Origin: MWCO01 sp964488865
GTDB lineage: Bacteria; Myxococcota_A; Polyangia; Polyangiales; Polyangiaceae
Length of the DNA stretch: 64,000 nt
Assembly: GCA_964488865.1 (NCBI GenBank)
Contig: CAZAWR010000003.1
Span: 124,001 to 188,000 of the forward strand
Direction of reading: 5' to 3'
Shown: positions 9,398 to 17,875 of the stretch, one piece after another
Layout: each line of letters begins with the position of its first letter
Numbering within the stretch: the first letter of the stretch is position 1
The notes under the pieces: generated by a model
The model's database searches: none
What the model was told of the DNA's origin: nothing
The model's input: the letters and a program-made list of their open reading frames with translations, nothing else
Program-made: the position numbers and the translations under genes

Positions 9398-10777
9398 ATG
9401 CCTCCCCCCCTCACCCTCGATAACCTCACCCTGCTCGACGTCATCGACGCCGTCCAGGATGCGGTCTTCGTAGTCGATACCGGGCGGCGGGTCGTCCTGC
9501 TCAACCACGCATGTGAGCGACTCCTCGGCCTGCAGCGAGATGCCGTCCTCGGAAAAACTTGCCTCGAAGCCCTCCGCTGCCCGGCCTGTGGCCCCCTCTG
9601 CAACCCCCTCCTCGGCGCAGCCCCCAACGAAGACGTCTTCGAGCTTCCCACCACGAACGGCGGACGCATCCTCGTCCACCGACGCGCTCAGCCTCTCCGC
9701 AACGACAACGGCCAGATCCTAGGTGTCGTCGAAACCTTGCGGGAGCTCCAAGACCCGTCCACACAACGCCTCTCCCGCCCTTCTCGACCCTGGGACCCCG
9801 ATGACTCCGCTCCCCTGCGCGCCATCGTCGGACGCTCCCCCGCAATCCGAAGGACCGTCGACACCATCCGACGGCTCGCGCGCAGCGACGCCTCCGTTCT
9901 CGTCACCGGGGAGAGCGGCACGGGCAAGGAACTCGTGGCCCGCGCTATCCACGACGTCAGCCGCCGGCGCGACAAGGCGTTCATCGCCGTCAACTGCGCC
10001 GCGCTCCCCGTCGACCTCATCGAAAGCGAGCTGTTCGGTCACGTCCGAGGTGCCTTCACCGGAGCCGTGCGTGACCGCGTCGGGGCCGTGGAAGCAGCAT
10101 CCGGCGGCACCTTCTTCCTCGATGAAATCGGTGACCTCCACCCGTCCCTGCAATCCAAGCTTCTTCGCCTCCTGCAAGAACGCACGTTCCAGCGCATCGG
10201 TGAGTCGAGCACGCGCGTGGCGGACATCCGCGTCGTCGCCGCCACCCATGTGGACCTCGAAGACGCCGTCGCCAGCGGCTCGTTCCGCGCAGACCTGTAC
10301 TACCGATTGCGCGTCGTACCCATCCACCTGCCTCCCCTCCGTGACCGGCCCGAAGACATCACCCCCCTCGCCACCTACTTGCTCGCTCGCAGAGCCGTCG
10401 CCGCCGGCCGACGCCCCATGCGCTTCACGCCCAACGCCATGCGCGTGATCGAAGCATATGCTTGGCCCGGCAACGTGCGCGAACTCGTCAACGCCGTGGA
10501 CTACGTCATCGCGCTCGCCCCCGAAGAGACCGTCGCCGACCGGGACCTTCCCGAAGACGTTCGCCACCCTCGCCTCGTCGTTCGCGAGCCCCCCACGCGC
10601 GGCCGCTACGCAGCTCCAGGGGCGGGCGACGAACGAGCCCGCATCCACGCCGCGCTCGAGGCAAATCAGCATCACCGACAACGAACCGCCGATGCCCTCG
10701 GCATGGACAGGGTCACCCTCTATCGCAAGATCAAGGAATTCGGGCTCTCCGACTCGTCCAAAACACGGGCCCGTTGA
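9398..10777 (+). CDS. PAS-domain sigma54-dependent transcriptional activator
   Basis: The 459-residue protein has an N-terminal PAS fold (residues about 12-115), a sigma54-interacting AAA+ domain (about 140-375) and a Fis-type helix-turn-helix at the C-terminus (ALGMDRVTLYRKIKEF). Walker A is G171-K177 (GESGTGK) and the sigma54 contact loop GAFTGA is intact at 218-223, so it should activate sigma54 promoters. The PAS region has four cysteines at 55, 61, 64 and 68 (RCPACGPLC), which could bind a metal or respond to redox state; this is inference. No receiver domain or sensor kinase is adjacent, so the PAS domain is the likely input. It is divergent from the minor-pilin operon. Confidence 0.87.
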   Translation: MPPPLTLDNLTLLDVIDAVQDAVFVVDTGRRVVLLNHACERLLGLQRDAVLGKTCLEALRCPACGPLCNPLLGAAPNEDVFELPTTNGGRILVHRRAQPLRNDNGQILGVVETLRELQDPSTQRLSRPSRPWDPDDSAPLRAIVGRSPAIRRTVDTIRRLARSDASVLVTGESGTGKELVARAIHDVSRRRDKAFIAVNCAALPVDLIESELFGHVRGAFTGAVRDRVGAVEAASGGTFFLDEIGDLHPSLQSKLLRLLQERTFQRIGESSTRVADIRVVAATHVDLEDAVASGSFRADLYYRLRVVPIHLPPLRDRPEDITPLATYLLARRAVAAGRRPMRFTPNAMRVIEAYAWPGNVRELVNAVDYVIALAPEETVADRDLPEDVRHPRLVVREPPTRGRYAAPGAGDERARIHAALEANQHHRQRTADALGMDRVTLYRKIKEFGLSDSSKTRAR

Positions 10778-10836
10778 ACCCTCCCTCTTGACGGGAACCT
10801 CGTCCAAGCTTCAGATCCTGCCGGAAGCGAAACCCG

Positions 10837-12165
10837 ATGGCGGACCAACAAAGCGTCGGACCCTACGTGCTCATCGAGCCGGTGGGCGCGGGGGGACAGG
10901 GGTCGGTCTGGCGCGCGAAGGACAGGCGCACAGGAGCCACCGTGGCCCTGAAAACACTCCGCCCCGACGCCACCGGTACGGTCGAGCTGGCGCGATTCCG
11001 GCGCGAAGCGCAGATCCTTACCGCCCTCACCGACCCCGGCCTGCCCGCCTGCCTCCACGTCCTGGAGCAGCCCGACGGCAAACCCCTCGCCCTCGTCATG
11101 GAGTTCATCAACGGCATCTCCGTGAACGACCTGCGTCGCGATCGAAGGATGGCCCCACGTGAGGTCTGGGCCCTGGGACGCGAGCTCGCTCGCATCGTGA
11201 GCGTCCTGCACCGAAAGGGCCTCGTGCATCGCGACCTCAAGGCCGCCAACATCTTGCTCCGCCAGGGATGGGAGAACGGTGTCTCCGGTTCCGTCGTCGT
11301 CGTCGACCTCGGCATCGCCAAGGGTACCTCACGTCACGCCACCGCTCACACCGAGCCCGGCTTCGTCGTCGGTAGCGCGGCCTATCTGGCTCCCGAGTTC
11401 CTCCTCGGAAGCGCCATGTCCTCCGACGCCTCCATGGCCGCCGACGTGTTCTCCCTCGGCGTCCTTCTCTGGCTCCTGCTCTTCGAACGACACCCCACGG
11501 GGCTTCCCTTTCGATCCACCGTCGTCAACCTCATCGTTGCCTACGAAAACGGCGTCGTCGCCGAGCCCGAACCCGCCGTCCTGCACAGCGTGGAGAAGAA
11601 AGTCCCCGGCCTGATCGACGTGGTTCGACGCTGTACCGCCTTCGAGCCATCCCAGCGCTACCCGAACGCTCATGCCATGCACGACGCCTTGCTCGGGCTG
11701 CATCCCTCCATGGGAAGCACCAAGCTGTGCGTCGAGCCCACCCCCATGAGCTACAACGTGGCGATTCACCCTCGCCCTGTGGAAGCAGCCGACGGCAAGT
11801 CGTGCGCATCTCCTGTGCTGGTGGTCGGGAAAGCAGGACCTCCCGCGTGCATCGAGCCGACCCTGGATGCTCCCCTGTCAGACACCCTGGCCGCCTTACG
11901 ACGGCAGGTGGTGGAGACGGAGGATGGCGACTGGTTGATCCCACCCGAGGTTGCACGCGAGCTCGACGCACCTACCGCAAGCGCGTCACCTGCGAGCAGC
12001 GTTCCCCACACGAGTGTCCCTCGCACCGAGCCTGTCTCCAAGCTTCCTGTCGATCGGCGAATGCTCCTCCTGCTGACTGGGTTTCTCGTGGCCATGGCGC
12101 TTGCCGTCGGACTGCTCGTCCTCGCCTACCTCCTGGCGACGGGAACGATCGACCTCCACCCGTGA
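10837..12165 (+). CDS. Membrane-anchored Ser/Thr protein kinase
   Basis: The 442-residue product has an N-terminal Hanks-type kinase domain (residues about 8-290): Gly loop GAGGQGSVW, ATP lysine K39 (VALKTL), catalytic HRD at 131-133 with K135 and N138, and D157-L-G in place of DFG, a change common in bacterial kinases. A variable linker follows and a single transmembrane helix lies at about 409-436 with only a few residues beyond it, so the kinase is cytoplasmic and there is no sensor domain outside. The gene stands between the sigma54 activator and rnc, all on the plus strand. The substrate cannot be told from sequence. Confidence 0.88.
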   Translation: MADQQSVGPYVLIEPVGAGGQGSVWRAKDRRTGATVALKTLRPDATGTVELARFRREAQILTALTDPGLPACLHVLEQPDGKPLALVMEFINGISVNDLRRDRRMAPREVWALGRELARIVSVLHRKGLVHRDLKAANILLRQGWENGVSGSVVVVDLGIAKGTSRHATAHTEPGFVVGSAAYLAPEFLLGSAMSSDASMAADVFSLGVLLWLLLFERHPTGLPFRSTVVNLIVAYENGVVAEPEPAVLHSVEKKVPGLIDVVRRCTAFEPSQRYPNAHAMHDALLGLHPSMGSTKLCVEPTPMSYNVAIHPRPVEAADGKSCASPVLVVGKAGPPACIEPTLDAPLSDTLAALRRQVVETEDGDWLIPPEVARELDAPTASASPASSVPHTSVPRTEPVSKLPVDRRMLLLLTGFLVAMALAVGLLVLAYLLATGTIDLHP

Positions 12166-12250
12166 GCATGCGACCTTACGTGCCGCCCGGGACGAAGGGG
12201 GACCGAGGATTCGGGCTGCGAGCTGTGCTATCTACCTCCCTCGATTCCCC

Positions 12251-12946
12251 ATGCTCGACCGATCCCCATTGCTGAACGAGCTAGGCATCGAGGGCGACAT
12301 CCCGCGCCTCGACGAGGCCATGACCCACTCCAGCTACGTCAACGAACACCCTGGCGCGACTGACTACCAGCGCCTCGAGTTTCTGGGCGACGCGGTCCTG
12401 GGGCTCTGTGTCACCGAGTTACTCTTGACCCATGCGCCCGACGCCAAGGAAGGGCGCCTCACCCGGATGCGCGCCTCCCTCGTCAACACCGACGCTCTCG
12501 CCGCCTTCGCCCTGTCCATCGACATCGCACGCTGGGTGAACTTCGGCAAAGGCGCGGTCTCTTCCGGTGACGCGTTCCGGCCAAAGGTTCTCGCCGATGT
12601 CGTCGAAGCCATCGTCGCCGCCGTGTATCTCGACCGCGGCCTCGATGGTGCCAGGAAGCTCACCCTGCGCATTGCGGGAGAGGCCTTGACAGGCAGGGCC
12701 CGAATCTCGCGACGTGACCCCAAGAGCGAGTTGCAAGAGCGCATGCAACGAGGTGGACGCAACGCCCCCGTCTATCGCGTCCTATCCGTGGAAGGTCCCG
12801 AGCACGACCACCAGTTCGACGTCGAGGTGCGTGTCGATGACGATGTGCTAGGCAAGGGGCACGGGCGATCGAAGAAGGCCGCGGAGCAGGCCGCCGCCCG
12901 GGTCGCCCTAGGACAGCTCGAACAGCCCGAGGAGCCGCCGAAATGA
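12251..12946 (+). CDS. rnc: Ribonuclease III
   Basis: The 231-residue protein is a complete RNase III, which cuts double-stranded RNA in rRNA and mRNA processing. The catalytic domain has the signature RLEFLGDAVL (41-50) with E43 and D47, and the second pair D116 and E119 in ADVVEAIVAAVYLD. A double-stranded RNA-binding domain covers about 155-225 (GKGHGRSKKAAEQAAARVAL). The start at 12251 matches family length; the frame is open 50 codons further upstream but that part is not RNase III-like. Ribosome site is weak. The stop overlaps the ATG of the next gene (ATGA), so the two are translated together. Confidence 0.95.
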   Translation: MLDRSPLLNELGIEGDIPRLDEAMTHSSYVNEHPGATDYQRLEFLGDAVLGLCVTELLLTHAPDAKEGRLTRMRASLVNTDALAAFALSIDIARWVNFGKGAVSSGDAFRPKVLADVVEAIVAAVYLDRGLDGARKLTLRIAGEALTGRARISRRDPKSELQERMQRGGRNAPVYRVLSVEGPEHDHQFDVEVRVDDDVLGKGHGRSKKAAEQAAARVALGQLEQPEEPPK

Positions 12947-13572
12947 CAAGCACCCCCGATCGAACCCGCGCATGCAAGGTCCTGCTGGTCACCGCCATCC
13001 TCGCGCTCGCGACCGCGATCTCTTCCTCTGCCTGGGCCGGTCCGTACCTCAATACCTCCACGATGCTCCTGCACGAAAGCGCCAACACCGGTCGATGGAT
13101 CCGATCGAACCTGGGCGACAAGGAGCTCGCCAGGAACGCTCACAAGATGGCCCAGGCTCGACTCGACGTCGCCTCCAAGATGAACGTCCCCACCGAGGTG
13201 CGCGACGCCCACCCGCACTTGCTGCTCTCTCTCGCCGCCATGGAGCGCGCCATGCAAGCGGCCATCGACGGCCAGGTGTCGGATTTCATCCGCCAGATCC
13301 AGACGTCGTCGGGCGAGGCCAAGACGTTCCAGTCGGTCCTGCAGACGCTCGGGTTCGCCCTACCCAACTTCAACCGTACGTCGATGCAGGACCCGGAACG
13401 CACCCCAGCGCGAACGGCCACGACCAGGGCAGCCCCGCAAGCCAAGCCCGATGCGCGCGTTGCCGCGACGCGCTCAGCGAAGGCCGCGCGGTGTGGGCAG
13501 CGGACCCGTTCTGCCCGGGCGCCGAACGATGCGCCCCGGCTTGCTCTCCTGTTCGATCTCTCCCCCCCCTGA
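12943..13572 (+). CDS. Secreted protein of unknown function, coupled to rnc
   Basis: The 209-residue product has a signal peptide with likely cleavage after AWA near residue 32. Residues 33-145 are predicted helical (for example LHESANTGRWIRSNLGDKELARNAHKM cut by turns) and the tail is Ala/Arg/Thr-rich. I recognise no family. The gene overlaps rnc by four bases. Its last 99 bases lie antisense to the 3' end of the convergent PPIase gene, and the tail residues in that region are low in complexity, so the true C-terminus could be shorter if a frameshift exists. Confidence 0.65.
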   Translation: MTSTPDRTRACKVLLVTAILALATAISSSAWAGPYLNTSTMLLHESANTGRWIRSNLGDKELARNAHKMAQARLDVASKMNVPTEVRDAHPHLLLSLAAMERAMQAAIDGQVSDFIRQIQTSSGEAKTFQSVLQTLGFALPNFNRTSMQDPERTPARTATTRAAPQAKPDARVAATRSAKAARCGQRTRSARAPNDAPRLALLFDLSPP

Positions 13573-14496
13573 GACGGCGATCAACTCGGGTCCCTCCGGC
13601 ATCACCAGGCGAACCTGCTCCTTGCGGAGACGTGCGATCAACGTGTCCTGTCCGGCGCGTGTACGGTCGCGAAGCAAAATCTTCTCGATCGATTTCGCCT
13701 CCTCCGCCAGGGATCGGTTGACCGCAGGCATGCTCCCTCGCCGCCACACCACCGCGAACCCGGAGCCCTCGGGCACAGGCTCCCCCACGATCTCACCGTC
13801 ACGCACCGCAAACGCAGCCTTCGCAAGCTCCGGGGAGACCCGCGTCTTGCCGTCCGCGCTCGTACCATTCTCCATCAAGAACCCAAGGTTGCCCCCGCGA
13901 AGGCTCGTCGCCTTGTCCAGCGAGTGCTTCTGCGACAGCTCCACCCAGGCCTTCGGCGTCGGTGCCTTGCGCGCTTCCACGATCAGCTTCTGCGCCAGAT
14001 CCCGGTCCGCTACCAGGATCCGCCACACGCTCACCCTCGCAGGCGTCCGGTACCGGTCCAGGTTCGCCTGGTAGTACCCCGCGATCTCTTCCGGCTTCAC
14101 CCCCGTGTCCGGGGTCGATTCGTGCCGAAGCTTCAGGAGTAACGACGTCTTCAACAGATCACGTTGCTTGGACCGGATCTCCGGGTCCTCGTGGATGCCC
14201 CGGTCCTTCGCCCCTTGCGCGAACAGCAACTCCGGGATCAACACCTTCGTCAGGTAATTGCGCTTCACGTCTTCGGGGGTGGCTCCGTACACCCGCAGCT
14301 GGAAGGCCGGAACCGCACGGAGCCGTCGTTCCAACTCGCCCACCGTGATGACGCCGTCTCCCACCTTGACAACCACGCGGGTCGACCCATCGGGAGCCTT
14401 GCTCGCCTTGCCTTCCCCGGTGTCTCCAAGGATCAACACCCCGGCGATGGGAAGGATCAACGCAGCCATGCGGACCGCATATCCGACGTGCTTCAT
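13474..14496 (-). CDS. Peptidyl-prolyl cis-trans isomerase, parvulin/SurA type
   Basis: The 340-residue protein begins with a hydrophobic export segment, then a SurA-like N-terminal helical region (ITVGELERRL... to about 150) and a parvulin (rotamase) domain at about 165-270 with the family pattern RILVADRDLAQKL, FAVRDGEIVGEPVPEGSGFAVVWR. Such proteins fold or escort outer-membrane proteins in the periplasm. The C-terminal 60 residues are basic and overlap the neighbouring convergent gene. An in-frame ATG nine codons downstream is an alternative start. No partner gene is adjacent. Confidence 0.8.
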   Translation of the reverse strand: MKHVGYAVRMAALILPIAGVLILGDTGEGKASKAPDGSTRVVVKVGDGVITVGELERRLRAVPAFQLRVYGATPEDVKRNYLTKVLIPELLFAQGAKDRGIHEDPEIRSKQRDLLKTSLLLKLRHESTPDTGVKPEEIAGYYQANLDRYRTPARVSVWRILVADRDLAQKLIVEARKAPTPKAWVELSQKHSLDKATSLRGGNLGFLMENGTSADGKTRVSPELAKAAFAVRDGEIVGEPVPEGSGFAVVWRRGSMPAVNRSLAEEAKSIEKILLRDRTRAGQDTLIARLRKEQVRLVMPEGPELIAVSGGGEIEQESKPGRIVRRPGRTGPLPTPRGLR

Positions 14497-14529
14497 GACG
14501 GAAGGGTGTGGCCAAGAACGGCGGCGCGG

Positions 14530-15552
14530 TCAAGACACCTGGGACCTCGGTTCCGCAATATCCTCGGACTGCCCAGAAACCGCACGGGTTGCGTACTCCG
14601 AGAACGCGAGACCCGCTTGCTGCAAGCGGCCTCGCGATACGCCAATCGCCGCAGGGCTCGCATCGATCCCCACGGCCCGGCGCCCCATGCGCGCCGCTAC
14701 CGCGACGGTCGTGCCACTGCCCGCATAGGGATCCAATACCCAGTCCCCCGGCAAGGAACAGGTCCCGACCACGCGGCTCAACAGCGCCTCCGGCTTCTGC
14801 GTCGGATACCCCGTCCGCTCCTTCGCCACCGGCGCCAAAATCGGGATGTCCCACACGTCCCCCATTGGCACCCCGGGCGACTCCTTCGGCTCTGTCGACG
14901 ACCGCCGACGCCGCCCCGTGTCGTCGAACACCGCGCGCTGTTTGCCCTTTCCCCAGGTCTTCAGCGTCGAGGGCGCCAGGTCCTCGTAGTGCTGCACGAA
15001 CCTGGGCTTTTCCCGCGAATCGCCGACCCACCGGAGCAAGACGTCGTGCACGCGCTGGAAGTTCGGGGTTCGTGCCGGCCAGCGGCGGTATCGCCAGATG
15101 ATCTCGCTCGCGAAACAGTTCGCGCCAAAGACTTCGTCCCCGATTACCTTCAAGTAGTGGCTGGTCCGCGGGTCGACGTGCAGGACGATACTCCCGTGGG
15201 GAGCGAGCAGCGGCTGGAGCGCCTCGAGTCGTGCCCGGATCGAGGCGAGGTAGTCCGGCAGGTCGCGCCACCGGTCATCGAACGCAGGCGTCAGCAGCCG
15301 CACCGGAGGTCCCGATTCTGCCTTTTGTCGGACCACCCGTTCGTGCTGTCGCATCGTAAAGAAGGGAGGATCAAGATAGACGAGGGTGATTACCCCGCGG
15401 AATTCGCCTCGGAGGGCCTCCAGCGCGCGCAGGTTGTCGCCACGAATGAGCCGAAGGCCCGGGCTCTCGCCGTCGATGTGGTGCAGGTGCCATCCGGCGG
15501 CTCCCGGCGCTGAGCGTGCGGCGGGGGCTGACCTGTCTGGGTTCATGGCCAC
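14530..15552 (-). CDS. DNA methyltransferase, beta class (adenine-N6 or cytosine-N4)
   Basis: The 340-residue protein has the catalytic motif DPPF (61-64, VYLDPPFF) ahead of the SAM-binding motif DPYAGSGTT (274-282), an order that defines beta-class amino-methyltransferases. Segment PTQKPEALLSRVV precedes the SAM loop, as usual in this family. The middle region (about 150-255) would be the target recognition part. No restriction endonuclease or specificity subunit is adjacent, so it is an orphan methyltransferase, perhaps epigenetic rather than defensive. It is divergent from trpS. The recognition sequence cannot be deduced. Confidence 0.88.
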   Translation of the reverse strand: MAMNPDRSAPAARSAPGAAGWHLHHIDGESPGLRLIRGDNLRALEALRGEFRGVITLVYLDPPFFTMRQHERVVRQKAESGPPVRLLTPAFDDRWRDLPDYLASIRARLEALQPLLAPHGSIVLHVDPRTSHYLKVIGDEVFGANCFASEIIWRYRRWPARTPNFQRVHDVLLRWVGDSREKPRFVQHYEDLAPSTLKTWGKGKQRAVFDDTGRRRRSSTEPKESPGVPMGDVWDIPILAPVAKERTGYPTQKPEALLSRVVGTCSLPGDWVLDPYAGSGTTVAVAARMGRRAVGIDASPAAIGVSRGRLQQAGLAFSEYATRAVSGQSEDIAEPRSQVS

Positions 15553-15656
15553 ATCGTACTACTCATGAATACATCGTTCCTAATTCCGCGATCCTTGCCC
15601 TCAGCGGGCCGATTCGCTAGGGCGCTGGGACGGATTTTCGGCGGAACGGGAGTGAC

Positions 15657-16649
15657 ATGAAGCCACGGATCTTCTCTGGAATGCAGCCTTCCGGTGAGCT
15701 GCACATTGGAAACTGGCTTGGCGCCTTGCGCCAGTGGGTCGACCTGTCCCGGGAAGACGCCTACGACGCGATTTTCTGCGTCGTCGATGCGCATGCGGTG
15801 ACGGTGGACTACGAGCCGAAGAAGCTGCGCGAGCGCATTCTCGAAGCGGCCACGGGCTACCTTGCGGCGGGGATCGACCCGCAGCAAAGCGTGATGTTCG
15901 TGCAGAGCGACGTGCGCGAGCACACGGAGCTGGCGTGGTACCTCTCCTGTTGTGCCCAGATGGGCGAGCTGCAGCGGATGACGCAGTTCAAGGACAAGAG
16001 CGAGCAGCACAAGCACAACGTGAATGCCGGGCTGTTCACCTATCCGGTGCTGATGGCGGCGGACATTCTGCTGTACCGCGCGTCCGTGGTTCCGGTGGGG
16101 GACGACCAGGTGCAGCACCTGGAGCTAACGCGTGACATTGCGCGACGGTTCAACCAGCGGTTCAAGGCGAAGGTATTTCCGGAGCCGGCTCCCCGTTTGT
16201 CCAAGGCGCCGCGGATCATGGGGTTGGACGGGCAGGCCAAGATGGCGAAGTCCAGGGGCAATACCATTGCGCTCTCCGAAGACGGCAAGGCCGTGTGGAA
16301 CAAGCTCAAGGGGGCGTTCACGGACCCGCAGCGACTGCGACGGGAAGACCCGGGGCGTCCTGAGATTTGCAACATCTTCACCATGCACGGGGCGGTCACA
16401 CCGGGAGACAAGGTGGACGAGATCGCGGTGAGTTGTCGCACCGCGGCCATCGGGTGCGGCGACTGCAAGAAGATCCTCCACGAGAACCTGATGCGGGAGC
16501 TCGGCCCGGTCCAGGAGCGCCTCGCCGACCTTCGACAACGCCCGGACGACGTCTGGGATATCCTACGAACCGGAGCGACGCGGTGTCGGCCTTGGGCCGA
16601 GCAGACCATGGCGGACGTTCGACGATGCATGGGCCTCGGGACGCCTTGA
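15657..16649 (+). CDS. trpS: Tryptophanyl-tRNA synthetase
   Basis: The 330-residue class I synthetase charges tRNA-Trp in the cytoplasm. The ATP-binding signatures are present: HIGH as HIGN (GELHIGNW, residues 15-22) and KMSKS as KMAKS. Length and motifs such as FSGMQPSGELHIGN, VGDDQVQHLELTRDIA and TYPVLMAADILLY agree with bacterial TrpRS. A four-cysteine cluster in the C-terminal part (CRTAAIGCGDCKKIL) is seen in some TrpRS subfamilies that bind an iron-sulfur cluster or zinc. A GGGAG box precedes the ATG. The next gene starts inside its 3' end. Confidence 0.95.
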   Translation: MKPRIFSGMQPSGELHIGNWLGALRQWVDLSREDAYDAIFCVVDAHAVTVDYEPKKLRERILEAATGYLAAGIDPQQSVMFVQSDVREHTELAWYLSCCAQMGELQRMTQFKDKSEQHKHNVNAGLFTYPVLMAADILLYRASVVPVGDDQVQHLELTRDIARRFNQRFKAKVFPEPAPRLSKAPRIMGLDGQAKMAKSRGNTIALSEDGKAVWNKLKGAFTDPQRLRREDPGRPEICNIFTMHGAVTPGDKVDEIAVSCRTAAIGCGDCKKILHENLMRELGPVQERLADLRQRPDDVWDILRTGATRCRPWAEQTMADVRRCMGLGTP

Positions 16650-17101
16650 CGCGCAGGCAGATCCTGGCGGCGGTCGGCCTGTTGTGGGCTGGCTGTCGAC
16701 GCAGAGAGCCTGACGAGACGCCAGAGGGCCTGGTGGAGGAGTGGCTCGAGCGTATGGCCAGGGTGCACGGGGACCCCGAGGACGCAGCGCGTGCGTACGA
16801 GCTGCTGTCGATCGAGACCAAGAAGAACCTCGAGGAGAGAGCTCGCCGAGCCTCGGCCGCGACGGGCCGGAAGATGACGCCGGAGAGCATGTTGGCGCCG
16901 TCGCGGTTTTCCTTGCGGTTTGCGCCTCGGTCGATGCGCTCGCGGGTGGCGGGGGATCGTGCGGTGGTCGACGTGGTGGGAGCGGACCCCGAAGTCGAGC
17001 GTGCGGAGGTTCCGTGTGTGTTGGAGGAAGGGCGGTGGCGGATTGACCTGGTGCTGCCGCCGTTGCCAGCGATCGAGAAGCGTCCGGATGGGGGGGGATG
17101 A
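16625..17101 (+). CDS. Small putative lipoprotein, function unknown
   Basis: The 158-residue product starts RDALTRRQILAAVGLLWAGC, a twin-arginine-like N-terminus running into a lipobox with Cys24, so it may be a Tat-exported lipoprotein. The mature part has a helical segment (ELLSIETKKNLEERARRAS) and a beta-rich C-terminus ending WRIDLVLPPLP, a layout seen in small NTF2-like or DUF lipoproteins; I do not claim a family. The start at 16625 overlaps trpS by 25 bases; a later TTG is possible. It converges with cdnL with two bases between stops. Confidence 0.68.
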   Translation: MHGPRDALTRRQILAAVGLLWAGCRRREPDETPEGLVEEWLERMARVHGDPEDAARAYELLSIETKKNLEERARRASAATGRKMTPESMLAPSRFSLRFAPRSMRSRVAGDRAVVDVVGADPEVERAEVPCVLEEGRWRIDLVLPPLPAIEKRPDGGG

Positions 17102-17103
17102 GG

Positions 17104-17610
17104 TCAGTTGGCGAGGAAGATGGCTTCGATCTCCGTGCGAACCTGCTCTTCGGTCTGGCCGCGGGAGATGGCGATCTCCTTGACGATGAGGCTGCGGGCT
17201 GTGTCGAGCATGCGGCGCTCGCCGAAGCTCAGCTGCTTGTCCGTCTTGAGGCGATACAGGTCGCGAAGCACTTCTGCCACGTCGTAGATGGAGCCGGTCT
17301 TGATCTTGTCCATGAACCCGCGGTAGCGACGGTTCCAGGTCTGGTTGTCGAAGGCGATGGTTCGCTCCCGCAGGATGTCGAAGATTTCGCGGATTTCTTG
17401 CTCGGAGATGACCTGTCGGAGACCTACGGCGCCAGCGTTGTTGACGGGGACCATGATCTTGCGGTCCGTGTCCATGATTCGCAGAACGTAGAAGCGTTGA
17501 CGGGACCCAGCGATGTCCTTTTCCTCGATGCTGATGACCTCAGCCACGCCTTGGGCGGGGTAGACGGCCTTGTCTCCAACCTTGAACTTGACTTCCGAGC
17601 GTGCCTGCAT
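17104..17610 (-). CDS. cdnL: CarD/CdnL-family RNA polymerase-binding regulator
   Basis: The 168-residue protein has the CarD N-terminal RNAP-interaction domain (residues 7-70: FKVGDKAVYPAQGVAEV, then the YVLRIMD and KIMVPV strands) and an all-helical C-terminal domain (about 75-165). Length fits CdnL of Myxococcus rather than the longer CarD, which has an added HMGA-like tail. CdnL stabilises open complexes at sigma-A promoters, notably those for rRNA, and is essential in M. xanthus. The ATG is preceded by AAGGAG at proper spacing. A long leader (about 190 bases) with an inverted repeat separates it from a candidate promoter. Confidence 0.93.
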   Translation of the reverse strand: MQARSEVKFKVGDKAVYPAQGVAEVISIEEKDIAGSRQRFYVLRIMDTDRKIMVPVNNAGAVGLRQVISEQEIREIFDILRERTIAFDNQTWNRRYRGFMDKIKTGSIYDVAEVLRDLYRLKTDKQLSFGERRMLDTARSLIVKEIAISRGQTEEQVRTEIEAIFLAN

Positions 17611-17673
17611 TGGCGTCTCCTTATATGACGGGCCGCAAATCTCCCCGCGCTCAGCACGTGGCGGCGCTGCTCG

Positions 17674-17733
17674 TGCAACGTTGAGGCAGGAACAATCAAG
17701 ACGGAGGACTATTCCGGCAAAGGTAACGTTGCA
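17674..17733. repeat. Inverted repeat in the cdnL leader
   Basis: TGCAACGTT at 17674-17682 and its exact complement AACGTTGCA at 17725-17733 are separated by 42 bases, between the candidate promoter and the start of cdnL. The arms could bring two protein sites together or pair in the mRNA. Function is inferred from position only. Confidence 0.4.
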
Positions 17734-17803
17734 TGAAGGACCTTGTGTTTGCTTCAGCGAAGCAGGAGGTCAGATGTAGGGTAAATTGCGGCAGGCGCTG
17801 GGA

Positions 17804-17832
17804 TGGTAGTAGCGCGAACCGGGGTTTGTCAA
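17804..17832 (-). promoter_or_regulatory. Candidate sigma70 promoter for cdnL
   Basis: On the minus strand a perfect TTGACA (17832-17827) is followed after 17 bases by TACCAT (17809-17804, four of six consensus bases). It points towards cdnL, whose ATG is about 190 bases downstream. Confidence 0.5.
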
Positions 17833-17875
17833 TCCCAAACTGATCCAGCTCGACGATTCATCCTGGCGGCGGTAG

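Noticed and set aside
14164..15513. 449-codon plus-strand frame
   Set aside because: Antisense to the PPIase and methyltransferase genes, both of which have clear motifs.
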